Below, one piece after another: positions 27,345-36,653 of a stretch of 47,541 nucleotides of DNA; the first letter of the stretch is position 1; every line of letters begins with the position of its first letter. Below the pieces are notes generated by a model. The model was not told the DNA's origin. It ran no database searches and was given only the letters and a program-made list of their open reading frames with translations. The stretch is taken from contig NZ_LMJW01000004.1 in assembly GCF_001429505.1 (NCBI RefSeq), forward strand, positions 12,989 through 60,529, given 5' to 3'. The stretch is from Allobosea sp. Root483D1. Its GTDB lineage: Bacteria; Pseudomonadota; Alphaproteobacteria; Rhizobiales; Beijerinckiaceae. Both the position numbers and the translations under genes were made by a program.

Positions 27345-27426
27345 GGCCGGGACCATAGGGCTGCGGACCGGGATGGTCTATTGTGCAAGCAGGCCGGCTC
27401 GCAAGAAGCTGTCAGGAGGAAATGTG

Positions 27427-28092
27427 ATGAACGCCTATGTCACCATGCCGCTCGCTTTCCAGGGCCTGCCCGAGGCGGAGATGAAGGCGCAGGCGCTCGC
27501 CTTCCTGGAAACGATGAAGAAGCGCCGCACCGTCCGCGACTATTCCGACAAGCCGGTGCCGCGCGAGATCATCGAGGCCGCGGTCGCGACCGCCGGCACC
27601 GCGCCGTCGGGCGCCAACCAGCAGCCCTGGACCTTCGTCTGCATCTCCGACCCGGATATCAAGCGGAAGATCCGCGAGGGCGCCGAGGAAGAGGAGCGCG
27701 CCTTCTATGCCGGCCGCGCCGGCGAGGAATGGCTCGACGCGCTCGGCCATCTCGGCACCGACGAGCACAAGCCCTTCCTCGATACCGCGCCCTGGCTGAT
27801 CGCGATCTTCGCCCAGCGCTGGGGCTATGATGCTGATGGCCGCAAGGTGAAGCACTATTACGTGCCGGAATCGGTCGGCATCGCCGCCGGCTTCCTGATC
27901 GCCTCGCTGCACCAGGCCGGTCTCGCGACCCTGACCCATACGCCGGCGCCGATGAACTTCCTCAACCAGCTCTGCGGCCGGCCGGACAATGAGAAGGCGC
28001 TGATCCTCTTGGTCGTCGGCTATCCCGCGCAGGATTGCCTCGTCCCGGCGATCGGCAAGAAGCCGCTGGAGGAGATCGCGAGCTTTCTCTGA
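27427..28092 (+). CDS. Nitroreductase-family flavoprotein
   Basis: The 221-residue protein belongs to the nitroreductase fold family, FMN-binding dimers that reduce nitro compounds, quinones or related substrates with NAD(P)H. It shows [19 protein letters not shown] near residues 31-49 with the phosphate-contacting Arg, and [17 protein letters not shown] near 57-73. A long insert between the helices resembles iodotyrosine deiodinase-like and BluB-like members, so dehalogenation or another reaction is possible. The ATG at 27427 has AGGAGGA six bases upstream; the longer frame from 27277 would overlap polA. No partner genes point to its substrate. Confidence 0.88.
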   Translation: MNAYVTMPLAFQGLPEAEMKAQALAFLETMKKRRTVRDYSDKPVPREIIEAAVATAGTAPSGANQQPWTFVCISDPDIKRKIREGAEEEERAFYAGRAGEEWLDALGHLGTDEHKPFLDTAPWLIAIFAQRWGYDADGRKVKHYYVPESVGIAAGFLIASLHQAGLATLTHTPAPMNFLNQLCGRPDNEKALILLVVGYPAQDCLVPAIGKKPLEEIASFL

Positions 28093-28170
28093 TCCTCCCG
28101 CCGCACTTGAGCAATCGCGCCGGCCATGGCTGATGTAGCAGTCTTGGCCGGCAGGAGATTCGCTTCAGTG

Positions 28171-28905
28171 ATGCAGACCGGTTCGTCGCCGATCCGCCGG
28201 GCCATGGTGCTCGCCGCCGGGCTCGGCAAGCGCATGCGCCCGATCACCGACACGCTGCCGAAGCCGTTGGTCGCGATCGCCGGCAAGACCATGCTCGACC
28301 ATGCGCTCGACCGGCTCGCCGAAGCCGGCGTCGCGGATGCCGTGGTCAATGTCCACTACCTCGCCGAACAGATCGAGGCACGCGTCGCCGATCGCTCCAG
28401 CCCCCGCATCACGATCTCCGACGAGCGCGCTCTGCTGCTCGAAACCGGCGGTGGCGTGAAGAAGGCGCTGCCGCTGCTCGGCGCCGAGCCCTTCTTCCAC
28501 GTCAATTCGGATTCGCTCTGGAGCGAACGAAAAACGCCCAATGTCGCCGCCATGGCCGCTGCCTGGGATGCGGAGCGCATGGACATGCTGCTCCTGCTCG
28601 CCGAGCGCGAGAGCAGCGTCGGCTTCGACGGCGCCGGCGATTTCTTCCGCGACGAGGCCGGGAGGTTGGCGCGGCGCGGTGGGGCGGTAAGCGCGCCTTA
28701 CGTCTATGCCGGCGTCGCGATCATCAAGCCCGAGCTTTTCGCCGATACGCCGGAGGGGCCGTTCTCGCTCAACCTGCTGTTCGATCGCTGCATCGCCGCA
28801 GGAACCCTTTTCGGCCATCTGCTCGACGGCCGCTGGCTCCATGTCGGCACGCCCGAGGCGATCCTGCTGGCGGAGCAGGCCTACGCCGCCCATCAGGACG
28901 CTTGA
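28171..28905 (+). CDS. murU: Nucleotidyltransferase, probable MurNAc-1-phosphate uridylyltransferase
   Basis: This 244-residue sugar-phosphate nucleotidyltransferase has the signature AMVLAAGLGKRMRPITDTLP followed by KPL (residues 11-33). ETGGGVKKALPLLG follows, and HVNSDSLW in place of the usual VxNxD metal-binding motif. In Pseudomonas and many alphaproteobacteria MurU makes UDP-MurNAc in the peptidoglycan recycling shortcut together with the kinase AmgK. Here no amgK or tsaE precedes it; instead the nitroreductase gene does. It starts the block murU-addB-addA-trxA, with six bases to addB. The ATG at 28171 has AGGAGA somewhat far upstream; a GTG at 28168 is also possible. A mannose-1-phosphate guanylyltransferase role cannot be excluded. 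Confidence 0.83.
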   Translation: MQTGSSPIRRAMVLAAGLGKRMRPITDTLPKPLVAIAGKTMLDHALDRLAEAGVADAVVNVHYLAEQIEARVADRSSPRITISDERALLLETGGGVKKALPLLGAEPFFHVNSDSLWSERKTPNVAAMAAAWDAERMDMLLLLAERESSVGFDGAGDFFRDEAGRLARRGGAVSAPYVYAGVAIIKPELFADTPEGPFSLNLLFDRCIAAGTLFGHLLDGRWLHVGTPEAILLAEQAYAAHQDA

Positions 28906-28911
28906 GTCGCG

Positions 28912-31900
28912 ATGGGCGGGCTCAACCTGTTCAGCATTCCGGCCGGCGCGCCCTTCCTGTCCGTGCTCGCGCAGGCGCTGATCGCAGGCCGCTTCGGCAA
29001 AGCGTTCGATCCCGGCGATCCCGCCGCGCTCTCGCGCACCACGCTCTATCTGCCGACGCGCCGCGCCGCGCGCGCCTTCTCGGCCGTGCTTTCGGAAAAG
29101 CTCGGCGGCCGGGCGCTGCTGCTGCCGCGGATCGTCCCGCTCGGCGATGTCGACGAGGCCGAGACGGCCCTGATCGCCGGTGCCAGCGATGCGTTGGCGC
29201 TGGAGCGGCTCGCACCGATCGATCCTTTGCGCCGTCGCTTCATCCTGACGACGCTGATCTCGGCCTGGGGCCGGACCGCGAACCGGCAGCACCTGAAGCT
29301 CGATCCGGCCGAGCCCTCGCTGATGCCGGCGACGCTGGCCGAGGCCTGGGGGCTCGCCGGCGACCTCGCCCATCTGCTCGACCAGTTGCAGACCGAAGGT
29401 GTCTCGCCGGCGCGGCTGAAGGGTCTCGACGCCGCCCGCTTCGACGAGATCTGGCAGTTCAATGCCCGCTTCCTCGACATCATCGCCGAAGCCTGGCCGG
29501 CGATCCTCGAACAGCGCGGCGAATGCGACCCGGCCGAATTCCGCAACCGCATGCTGGCCGCCGAGCGCGACCGATTGCTCGCTGGCGATTTCGACGGGCC
29601 GGTGATCGCGGCCGGTTCGACCGGCACGGTGCCGGCGACGGCACGCCTGCTTGCCGCGCTGGCCCGTGCGCCGAATGGCGCCGTCGTGCTGCCCGATCTC
29701 GACGAGGCGCTCTCCGAGCAGGGCTGGCGCGCCATCGTCCAGGAGCCGGCGCCGTCGCATCCGCAGGCGGCGCTGCATCGCCTGCTCGACGAGATCGGCG
29801 CGAGCCGGGACGAGGTCGTCACCCTCGCCGAGCCGTCGCCGGGCTTGATCATCCGCCGCGACCTGCTGCGCCGGGCGCTGCTGCCGGCCTCGGTCACCGA
29901 CGATTGGGCCGGTGCCGCGCCGATTGCTGCCGGAGCGCTTGAAGGCCTGCGTATCGTCGAAGCCGCGAATGAGCGCGAGGAAGCGCTCGCTGCCGCGCTC
30001 GCCTTGCGCGAGGCGCTGGAGGAGCCGGATGCCCGTGCCGCGCTGATCACGCCTGATCGCGGCCTTGCCGAGCGTGTCGCTGTCGAGCTCAGGCGCTGGG
30101 GCATCCAGGCCGATGATTCCGCCGGCCTGCCGCTCAGCCGCTGGCCGGCGGGCGCATTGCTGCGGCTGGCGCTCGATGCGGTCGAGCACGAGCTGTCGCC
30201 GGCAAGTCTCACCGCGCTGCTGGCGCATCGGCTCTGCCGGCTCGGCCTGGCCGAGCCACGCCTGCGACAGGGCGCGGCGGCTTTGGAAATAGGCTGCTGG
30301 CGCGGCGAGACGGTCGGGCCCGGTTTCGCGGGTCTGCGCCGTGCCTTCGAGGCGATACCGGAGTTGCGCGAGGCGACCTATGCCCCGCGCCCGCGCCGCA
30401 GGCTGGCGCACGAGGACATCGGCGCAGCCGAGGAGGTGCTCGCCGCGCTGGAGGAAGCGCTCGCCCCGCTCATGGCGGCGCTGGCCGACCCGGCGCCGGA
30501 ACTGCGCGAGATCGCGGCGCAGGCCCGCCGCGCCGTCGAGAAATTGAGCGGCGACGAGACCGGCGCGGTTCTCGCCTGGCGTGGTCCGGATGGTGAGGCG
30601 CTCGCTGCGCTCTTCGACGATCTCGACGCTGCCTTGCCGGAAGCACCCGGCGAGGGCCGTGCCCGCGACTGGATCGCGATCCTCGAGGGCCTGATCGGCG
30701 AGCGCGTCGTGCAGCGCCGCGATCCCGGACATCCTCGTGTGAAGATCTGGGGTCTGCTAGAAGCGCGCTTGCTCGAAGCCGAGCATGTCGTGCTCGGCGG
30801 TTTGATCGAGAGCGTCTGGCCACCGGCGACCGAGACGGATTCCTTCATCAACCGGCCGATGCGGGCCGAGCTCGGCCTCTCGCCGCCGGAACGCCGTATC
30901 GGCCAGACCGCGCATGATTTCGTCGCGGCGGCGCTCGCCGGCAAGGTGACGCTGACTCGGGCCCGCAAGGCGGGTGAGGCCGAGACGATCCCCTCGCGCT
31001 TCTGGCAACGCCTGAAGGCGGTCGCGCCGGCGGAGGCCTGGGAGGCTGCCGAAGCGCGTGGCCAGGAGCTGATCGCCTGGGCGGGGCTGCTCGGCGAGCC
31101 GGCCGATCTCCTGCCGGTGCCTCGGCCAAAACCCTATCCGGCGCCGCATCTGCAGCCGAAGCGGCTCAGCGTTACCGAGGTCGAGACACTCTATCGCGAT
31201 CCCTATGCGCTCTATGCCCGCAAGATCCTCAAGCTCGACGCACTTCCGGAGCTGGTCGAGGATCCCGGCGCGACCGATCGCGGCTCGCTGCTGCACGACA
31301 TCGTCGGAACCTTCGCTGAAACCCATCCCGAGCAACTCCCGGCCGGCGCCCTCGGCAGCCTGATCGAGATCGGCGAGCGCTTCTTCCGCGCCTATGAGGA
31401 AACGCCCGAGGTTCGCGCCTTCTGGTGGCCGCGCTTCCTTCTGATCGCGCAGAACTTCCTCGGCTGGGAGGAAAGGCGGCGGCCGGGGCTTGCCCGCGTC
31501 GCGGTCGAGCGCGATACGCAAGCCGAGTTTCCGCTGGTGGACGGTTCCTCGATCCTGCTGACAGGCCGGGCCGACCGCGTCGAGGTCACGCGCGAAGGCG
31601 CCTTGCGCATCATCGATTTCAAGACCGGCGCGCCGCCGAGCGAGGAACAGGTCCGCCTCGGTTTCGCGCCGCAATTGACGCTCGAAGCCGAGCTCGCTTT
31701 GCGTCATGGCTTCACCCCGGACATCCTGCCCGGTCCGGTCGAGGCGCTGCTGTATCTTCGGCTCAACCACGATCCGAAGAGCTGGGAGAAGGACAAGAAG
31801 CTGTCGTTCAAGGACGAGCAGCAGGCCGACGTCACCGCCCGCCATCTCACCCAGTTGCTGGATCATCTCGCCGTCCTGCGTGCCGGCCGCGAGCCCTGGC

Positions 31901-32016
31901 TCTCGCGCCGCGCCCCCGCCTACATCAAATACGCCAGCCCCTATGACCAGCTCGCCCGGGTCAAGGAATGGTCGGCCGCCCCCGATCTCGGCGGCGATGC
32001 CGGAGATGAGGCATGA
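28912..32016 (+). CDS. addB: Double-strand break repair protein AddB
   Basis: AddB is the second subunit of the AddAB helicase-nuclease that processes DNA double-strand ends for RecA. The 1034-residue protein is of the alphaproteobacterial type. The N-terminal helicase-like region has no functional Walker A (the site reads FSIPAGAPFL), and the C-terminal PD-(D/E)XK nuclease has its catalytic core at RIIDFKTGAPPSEEQ with QLTLEAEL after it. The four Cys that hold an iron-sulphur cluster in Bacillus AddB are absent from the nuclease. The stop overlaps the addA start by four bases (ATGA), so the two are translationally coupled. Confidence 0.95.
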   Translation: MGGLNLFSIPAGAPFLSVLAQALIAGRFGKAFDPGDPAALSRTTLYLPTRRAARAFSAVLSEKLGGRALLLPRIVPLGDVDEAETALIAGASDALALERLAPIDPLRRRFILTTLISAWGRTANRQHLKLDPAEPSLMPATLAEAWGLAGDLAHLLDQLQTEGVSPARLKGLDAARFDEIWQFNARFLDIIAEAWPAILEQRGECDPAEFRNRMLAAERDRLLAGDFDGPVIAAGSTGTVPATARLLAALARAPNGAVVLPDLDEALSEQGWRAIVQEPAPSHPQAALHRLLDEIGASRDEVVTLAEPSPGLIIRRDLLRRALLPASVTDDWAGAAPIAAGALEGLRIVEAANEREEALAAALALREALEEPDARAALITPDRGLAERVAVELRRWGIQADDSAGLPLSRWPAGALLRLALDAVEHELSPASLTALLAHRLCRLGLAEPRLRQGAAALEIGCWRGETVGPGFAGLRRAFEAIPELREATYAPRPRRRLAHEDIGAAEEVLAALEEALAPLMAALADPAPELREIAAQARRAVEKLSGDETGAVLAWRGPDGEALAALFDDLDAALPEAPGEGRARDWIAILEGLIGERVVQRRDPGHPRVKIWGLLEARLLEAEHVVLGGLIESVWPPATETDSFINRPMRAELGLSPPERRIGQTAHDFVAAALAGKVTLTRARKAGEAETIPSRFWQRLKAVAPAEAWEAAEARGQELIAWAGLLGEPADLLPVPRPKPYPAPHLQPKRLSVTEVETLYRDPYALYARKILKLDALPELVEDPGATDRGSLLHDIVGTFAETHPEQLPAGALGSLIEIGERFFRAYEETPEVRAFWWPRFLLIAQNFLGWEERRRPGLARVAVERDTQAEFPLVDGSSILLTGRADRVEVTREGALRIIDFKTGAPPSEEQVRLGFAPQLTLEAELALRHGFTPDILPGPVEALLYLRLNHDPKSWEKDKKLSFKDEQQADVTARHLTQLLDHLAVLRAGREPWLSRRAPAYIKYASPYDQLARVKEWSAAPDLGGDAGDEA

Positions 32017-35000
32017 CGCCGGCCGGCTGGACCATTCCCGAGCAGACGCGCCGCAATCAGGCGCTGGCGGCCGAGCCCGACCTCAGCGCCTGGGTCTCGG
32101 CCAATGCCGGCTCAGGCAAGACCCATGTGCTGGTCAACCGCGTGCTGCGCCTGCTGCTCGATGGCGTCGCGCCTGGCCGGATGCTCTGCATCACCTATAC
32201 CAAGGCCGCCGCCGCCAACATGTCGAACCGGGTCTTCCGGGCGCTCTCGGTCTGGGCGGTGGCGTCCGATTCGGTGCTCTGGGCGGCCCTGTCGGCACTG
32301 ACCGGCCAACTCCCGGCACCGAGCGACATCAGCCGGGCGCGGCGGCTGTTCGCGCAGGCGCTGGAGACGCCGGGCGGCCTCAAGATCGAGACGATCCACG
32401 CCTTCTGCACCCGCGTGCTGCAGAGCGCGCCTTTCGAGGCCAACGTCCCGCCGCGCTTCGAGGTCGCCGACGATCTCGCCCAGGACGAATTGATGCGCGA
32501 TGCCAGGCGCGATCTGCTCGCTGCTGCCGAGGCCGATCCGGATGGCCCACAGGCGCAGGCGCTGCGCTTCATGGCCGAGCATGCGGCGCAGGACACCTTC
32601 GACCAGATCATGCGCGAGGCGCTGCATCAGCGTGCCGTGTTCAGCGATGCGGAAGGGCGGGCGCGCAAGCCGGAGGAGATCGTCACAGGGCTGAGTGCCT
32701 TCCTCGGCATTGCGCCGGAACTGACGGCGGATGAGGTCCGGGCGCGCTTCTGCGCCGAGCTCGCCGGCGTTGCCGATCTTGCCGCGCTAATCGAGGCCTT
32801 CGGTTCGGCGAGCGAGACGCGGCAGCGCGCCGCCGCCGCGCTAAGACAGGCGCTAGCGCAGGAGCAGGGCCGCGATCTGATCGCAAGTTGCCGCGCCGGC
32901 CTGCTGACGCTGGACGGCGCGGTCAGCCAGCATGTCCGCGGCAAGGGCAAGAGCGTCCTGCCGGATCATCTCGACGCGGCGCTCGACGCCGTCACCGCCT
33001 GCCTCACCGCCGCGATCGAGCAGCTCAACGCCATCGCCGTGCGCGAGCGCAGCGCAGCGCTCGCCGTGCTGGTGACGCATATCCTCGCCGCCTATCGGCG
33101 GCTGAAGGCGCAGCGCTCGCTGCTCGACTATGACGACCTGATCGCCAAGGCGCGCTCGCTGCTCGACCGGGTCGATCCGGCCTGGGCGCTCTACAAGCTC
33201 GACGCCGGCATCGACCACATCCTGCTCGACGAAGCCCAGGACACCAGCGAGGCACAATGGGCGATCCTGCGCCGCCTCGCCGAGGAGTTCTCGGCCGGCG
33301 AGGGCGCGCGCGAGCTGGTCCGGCCGCGCACCGTCTTCGTCGTCGGCGACGAGAAGCAGTCGATCTATGGCTTCCAGGGCGCAGCGCCGGCGCATTTCAG
33401 CGAGGAGCGCCGCGGCCTCAGCACGAGGCTGAAGGCGGCCGGCCAGCGTTTCGAGCCGATCAGCCTCACCACGTCCTTCCGCTCGGCGCCGGACATCATG
33501 CGCGCGGTTGATGCGGTGTTCGCCCCAAGGGAGCATTGGCGCGGCCTCGTCTTCGACGGCGGCGCAGGTCCCGAGCGGCACGATACGGTCAAGCGCGCCG
33601 CGATCGGCGCGGTCGATCTCTGGCCGGTCTCCGCCGACGACGCCGGCGACAAGCCCGATGCCTGGACCGCGCCGGTCGACGCGCCCGAGCGCCGCTCGGG
33701 ACTGGTCAAGCTCGCGACCCGCATCGCCGATGTGCTGAAGCGCTGGAGCGAGGCCGGCCGCGACGATATCGGCCGGCCGTTCAGGCCGGGCGACGTCATG
33801 ATCCTGCTGCGCCAGCGCGGCGCGCTGTTCGAGGCGATCGTCAAGGCGCTGAAGGATCGCGAAGTGCCGGTCGCCGGCCGCGACCGCCTGACGCTCGCCG
33901 ACCACCCGGCGGTCGAGGACCTCGTCGCGCTCGGGCGCACGATCCTGTTGCCGCAGGACGATCTTTCGCTGGCGATCACGCTGAAGACGCCGCTCTTCGG
34001 CCTCGATGACGACGATCTGATGCGCCTCGCCCCGGAGCGAAAGGGCTCGCTGCGTGACGCCTTTCGCCAGGCCGCGCAGGCCGAGCCGCGTTACGCCGCG
34101 ATCGAGGCGCGATTGACCGATCTCGCCGAGGAGGCAGGGCGCTACGGCCCCTTCCGCTTCTTCGCCGGTTTGCTTGGCCCCGGTGGCGGCCGCAATCTCG
34201 CCCTCGCCCGGCTCGGCCCGGAAGCAGGCGATGCGCTCGACGCTTTCTTAGGCGCCGCGCTTGACCATGAGCGGCGCTATGGCCCCTCGCTCGCCGGTTT
34301 CCTGCACCATATCGGCGCCGTGGCGACGCAGGTGAAGCGCGATCTATCGGCCAGCGCCAGCGAGGTCCGGGTGATGACCGTGCACGGCTCGAAGGGTCTG
34401 GAGGCGCCGGTCGTCATCCTCGCCGATCTCGGCATCGCGCCGGGCGAGCGGCGGCTGCCGAAACTGATGGCGGTCGCGCCGCCACATGGCGCGCAGGTGC
34501 CGGTCTGGCCGACCAAGCGGGCCGATGATCCCGCCGCGATGCGGCGCGCCAAGGACGCGATCGTCGCGCGGATGGTCGAGGAGCATCACCGCCTGCTCTA
34601 TGTCGCGCTGACGCGCGCCGAGGAGCGCTTGATCCTCTGCGGCGTGCAGGCCAAGGGCGAGGCGCCGGAAGGGTCCTGGTACGCCATGGCCGATATCGGC
34701 CTCGCCGGCTCCGAGCCCTGGTTGCGCGACGTACCCGCGCCGGACGGGGACGGCGAGGTTCGCCGCTTCATGGTCTCGCAGCCGGGAGAGATCGCGACCG
34801 AGGAGAGCGCTGCCGCTCAGGTCCCGACGTCGCCGCCGGCCTGGCTCACGCGTTCAGCGCCGGAGGAGGCCGAGCCCGCACCGCCGCTGCGGCCTTCGAG
34901 CGCGCTTTCCGCTGCCGATGCGCAGGAGCGTCCGCATGACGGGCCCTTCCTCGCCAATGCGGCAGCGGCCGGCCGGCTCGCGCATCTCTTGCTGCAGGTC

Positions 35001-35498
35001 CTGCCGGAGGTGCCGCCGGAACGCCGCGCCAGCACCGCGCGGGCGCTGGCGGAGGCACGTGGCGGCTCGCTTCCGGAGGAGCGCCGCGGCCAGATCGCAG
35101 AGGATGCGCTGTCGCTCATCGCCGAGCCGGAATTTGCCGGGCTGTTCGGACCGGGCAGCCTCGCAGAGGTCCCGCTCGCCGGCGAGATCGCCATGGCCGA
35201 TGGCAGCAGGCGCCCGGTGCAGGGCCGGATCGACCGGCTTGCTGTCGGCGACGACGAGGTCCTGATCGCCGACTTCAAGACCGCGGCCCGTCCGCCCGAA
35301 AATGCCGCCGCACTGCCGGCTTCGACGCTGGCGCAGCTTGCGGTCTATCGGCGGCTCGTCGGCGAGATCTATCCAGGGCGGCGCGTCAGGGCGGTCGCGA
35401 TCTACACGGCGAGCCTGAAGCCGCTGGAGCCTGGAGCCGAGCTGCTCGACGCGACCCTGGCGAATATGACGGATCAGCCCCGCTTCACCGGAAGGTGA
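32013..35498 (+). CDS. addA: Double-strand break repair helicase AddA
   Basis: AddA is the UvrD-type helicase and nuclease subunit of AddAB. The 1161-residue protein opens with Walker A SANAGSGKTHVL near residues 30-41 and CITYTKAAAANM. It continues with ILLDEAQDTSEAQWAIL (Walker B), VGDEKQSIYGFQGA and MTVHGSKGLEAPVV (motif V/VI region). It ends in a RecB-type nuclease domain with LIADFKTAARPPENA and QLAVYRRL. All key motifs are intact. It overlaps addB by four bases and is followed by trxA after 88 bases. Confidence 0.96.
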   Translation: MTPAGWTIPEQTRRNQALAAEPDLSAWVSANAGSGKTHVLVNRVLRLLLDGVAPGRMLCITYTKAAAANMSNRVFRALSVWAVASDSVLWAALSALTGQLPAPSDISRARRLFAQALETPGGLKIETIHAFCTRVLQSAPFEANVPPRFEVADDLAQDELMRDARRDLLAAAEADPDGPQAQALRFMAEHAAQDTFDQIMREALHQRAVFSDAEGRARKPEEIVTGLSAFLGIAPELTADEVRARFCAELAGVADLAALIEAFGSASETRQRAAAALRQALAQEQGRDLIASCRAGLLTLDGAVSQHVRGKGKSVLPDHLDAALDAVTACLTAAIEQLNAIAVRERSAALAVLVTHILAAYRRLKAQRSLLDYDDLIAKARSLLDRVDPAWALYKLDAGIDHILLDEAQDTSEAQWAILRRLAEEFSAGEGARELVRPRTVFVVGDEKQSIYGFQGAAPAHFSEERRGLSTRLKAAGQRFEPISLTTSFRSAPDIMRAVDAVFAPREHWRGLVFDGGAGPERHDTVKRAAIGAVDLWPVSADDAGDKPDAWTAPVDAPERRSGLVKLATRIADVLKRWSEAGRDDIGRPFRPGDVMILLRQRGALFEAIVKALKDREVPVAGRDRLTLADHPAVEDLVALGRTILLPQDDLSLAITLKTPLFGLDDDDLMRLAPERKGSLRDAFRQAAQAEPRYAAIEARLTDLAEEAGRYGPFRFFAGLLGPGGGRNLALARLGPEAGDALDAFLGAALDHERRYGPSLAGFLHHIGAVATQVKRDLSASASEVRVMTVHGSKGLEAPVVILADLGIAPGERRLPKLMAVAPPHGAQVPVWPTKRADDPAAMRRAKDAIVARMVEEHHRLLYVALTRAEERLILCGVQAKGEAPEGSWYAMADIGLAGSEPWLRDVPAPDGDGEVRRFMVSQPGEIATEESAAAQVPTSPPAWLTRSAPEEAEPAPPLRPSSALSAADAQERPHDGPFLANAAAAGRLAHLLLQVLPEVPPERRASTARALAEARGGSLPEERRGQIAEDALSLIAEPEFAGLFGPGSLAEVPLAGEIAMADGSRRPVQGRIDRLAVGDDEVLIADFKTAARPPENAAALPASTLAQLAVYRRLVGEIYPGRRVRAVAIYTASLKPLEPGAELLDATLANMTDQPRFTGR

Positions 35499-35505
35499 GC
35501 CAGCC

Positions 35506-35534
35506 TTGACCCTGCGGCCGGCCGTTCATAGCTT
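35506..35534 (+). promoter_or_regulatory. Putative sigma-70 promoter of trxA
   Basis: TTGACC (35506-35511) and TAGCTT (35529-35534) are separated by 17 bases and lie 52 bases before the trxA start. The -35 box is good and the -10 box is weak. Confidence 0.4.
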
Positions 35535-35586
35535 CACCGGTGAATGGCGGCGATGTGGCCGCATGCGAATCGAAAGGCGATGAGCC

Positions 35587-35907
35587 ATGGCGACGATCAA
35601 AGTGACCGATGCGAGCTTCGAGGCCGACGTGCTGAAGTCGGCTGAGCCGGTTGTGGTGGATTTCTGGGCCGAGTGGTGCGGTCCCTGCCGGATGATCGGC
35701 CCGGCCCTCGAGGAGATCGCCGGCGAGCTCGACGGCAAGGTCAAGATCGTCAAGATGAACGTCGATGAGAACCAGCAGATTCCGGCCCAGTTCGGCATCC
35801 GCTCGATCCCGACGCTGATGCTGTTCAAGGATGGCAAGCTGGCCTCGCAGAAGGTCGGCGCCGCCCCCAAGAGCGATCTCTCGCGCTGGATTTCGGCCGC
35901 GGTCTGA
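35587..35907 (+). CDS. trxA: Thioredoxin
   Basis: The 106-residue protein is a classic cytoplasmic thioredoxin. The active site WCGPC sits in [20 protein letters not shown] (residues 22-41), the buried Asp is in VVDFWA, and the cis-proline is in [14 protein letters not shown]. It reduces protein disulfides using thioredoxin reductase and NADPH. The place directly after addA is conserved in alphaproteobacteria. An AAAGG ribosome-binding sequence precedes the ATG. A strong terminator follows at 35926-35960. Confidence 0.98.
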   Translation: MATIKVTDASFEADVLKSAEPVVVDFWAEWCGPCRMIGPALEEIAGELDGKVKIVKMNVDENQQIPAQFGIRSIPTLMLFKDGKLASQKVGAAPKSDLSRWISAAV

Positions 35908-35925
35908 TCCGGCAATCGCAGAATC

Positions 35926-35960
35926 AAGAAGGCCCGCTCTTGCTGAGGGCGGGCCTTCTT
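35926..35960 (+). terminator. Rho-independent terminator after trxA
   Basis: AAGAAGGCCCGCTC (35926-35939) pairs with GGGCGGGCCTTCTT (35947-35960), 14 base pairs with one G-T, around a seven-base loop. The T-rich tail runs CGTTTTC. The A-rich left arm would let it work for doxX, which converges from the other side, as well. Confidence 0.85.
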
Positions 35961-35981
35961 CGTTTTCAGACTATGCGTGGA

Positions 35982-36377
35982 TCACTTCGAGCGGTTGTCG
36001 AGCGCGAAGGCACCGGCACCGGCAAAGACCAGATAGAAGAAGATGAAGCAGTAGAGGATCGCGGCGTCGCCGCCGTTCAGCAGCGGGTAGACGCTCCGCG
36101 GCGCATGGAACATCCAGTAGGCATAGGCCATTTCGCCCGCGAGGATGAAGGCGACAGGACGGGTCCACAGGCCGATCAGGATGAGCAGGCCGCCGAAGGC
36201 TTCGAGGACCGCGCCGAACCAGAACAGCGTGAACATTGCCGGCAATCCGCTGGCCGGCGGAGCCGGGAAGCCGAACAGCTTCTGCGTGCCATGGGCAATG
36301 AAGATCAGCGCCGCCGCGATGCGCAGCAGCCCGAGCGCCTGCGGCGCATAGCGGTTCAATGAGTTGAGAGCCTGCAT
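35982..36377 (-). CDS. DoxX-family membrane protein
   Basis: The 131-residue protein has four membrane helices and the DoxX pattern: LLRIAAALIFIAHGTQKLFG near residues 17-36, then FGAVLEAFGGLLILIGLWTR and GEMAYAYWMFH. DoxX proteins are inner-membrane proteins with poorly defined roles, in some species forming oxidoreductase complexes that link to thiol or quinone chemistry. The gene lies alone, converging with trxA. The 273 bases upstream, shared with the divergent PBP gene, are lower in GC and probably hold both promoters, though I cannot assign clear boxes. Confidence 0.9.
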   Translation of the reverse strand: MQALNSLNRYAPQALGLLRIAAALIFIAHGTQKLFGFPAPPASGLPAMFTLFWFGAVLEAFGGLLILIGLWTRPVAFILAGEMAYAYWMFHAPRSVYPLLNGGDAAILYCFIFFYLVFAGAGAFALDNRSK

Positions 36378-36653
36378 GGGCGGGGACCTTCTGTCCGATT
36401 TGAATGAGTCTAAGTAATTGTGTTTGCTGGCGAAGAAGCGATTCTGCGTCCGTCGTGCTTGTCCCCGTGCAAGGAAGGCCGATCAAGTCACATTTTCGTT
36501 TGCAGTGCAGCAAAATCATCCAGCGGCAAATCCGCAACAGCGATGGCTTCGTTCACCATCGCGTAAAATTCGCCGGAATCGGGCTTAACCACCCCTTAAA
36601 AGCGCCATGTTTGAATTCTGTCTGGAAATCGCCGGGCTGCGGATCGCAGCGTG

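Noticed and set aside
24189..27830. 1213-codon open frame on the plus strand
   Set aside because: It is antisense to polA, which has all polymerase and exonuclease motifs; high GC produces long shadow frames. Its translation is rich in Arg, Asp and Leu with no family signature.
28165..30732. 855-codon open frame on the minus strand
   Set aside because: Antisense to murU and addB; composition typical of a shadow frame.
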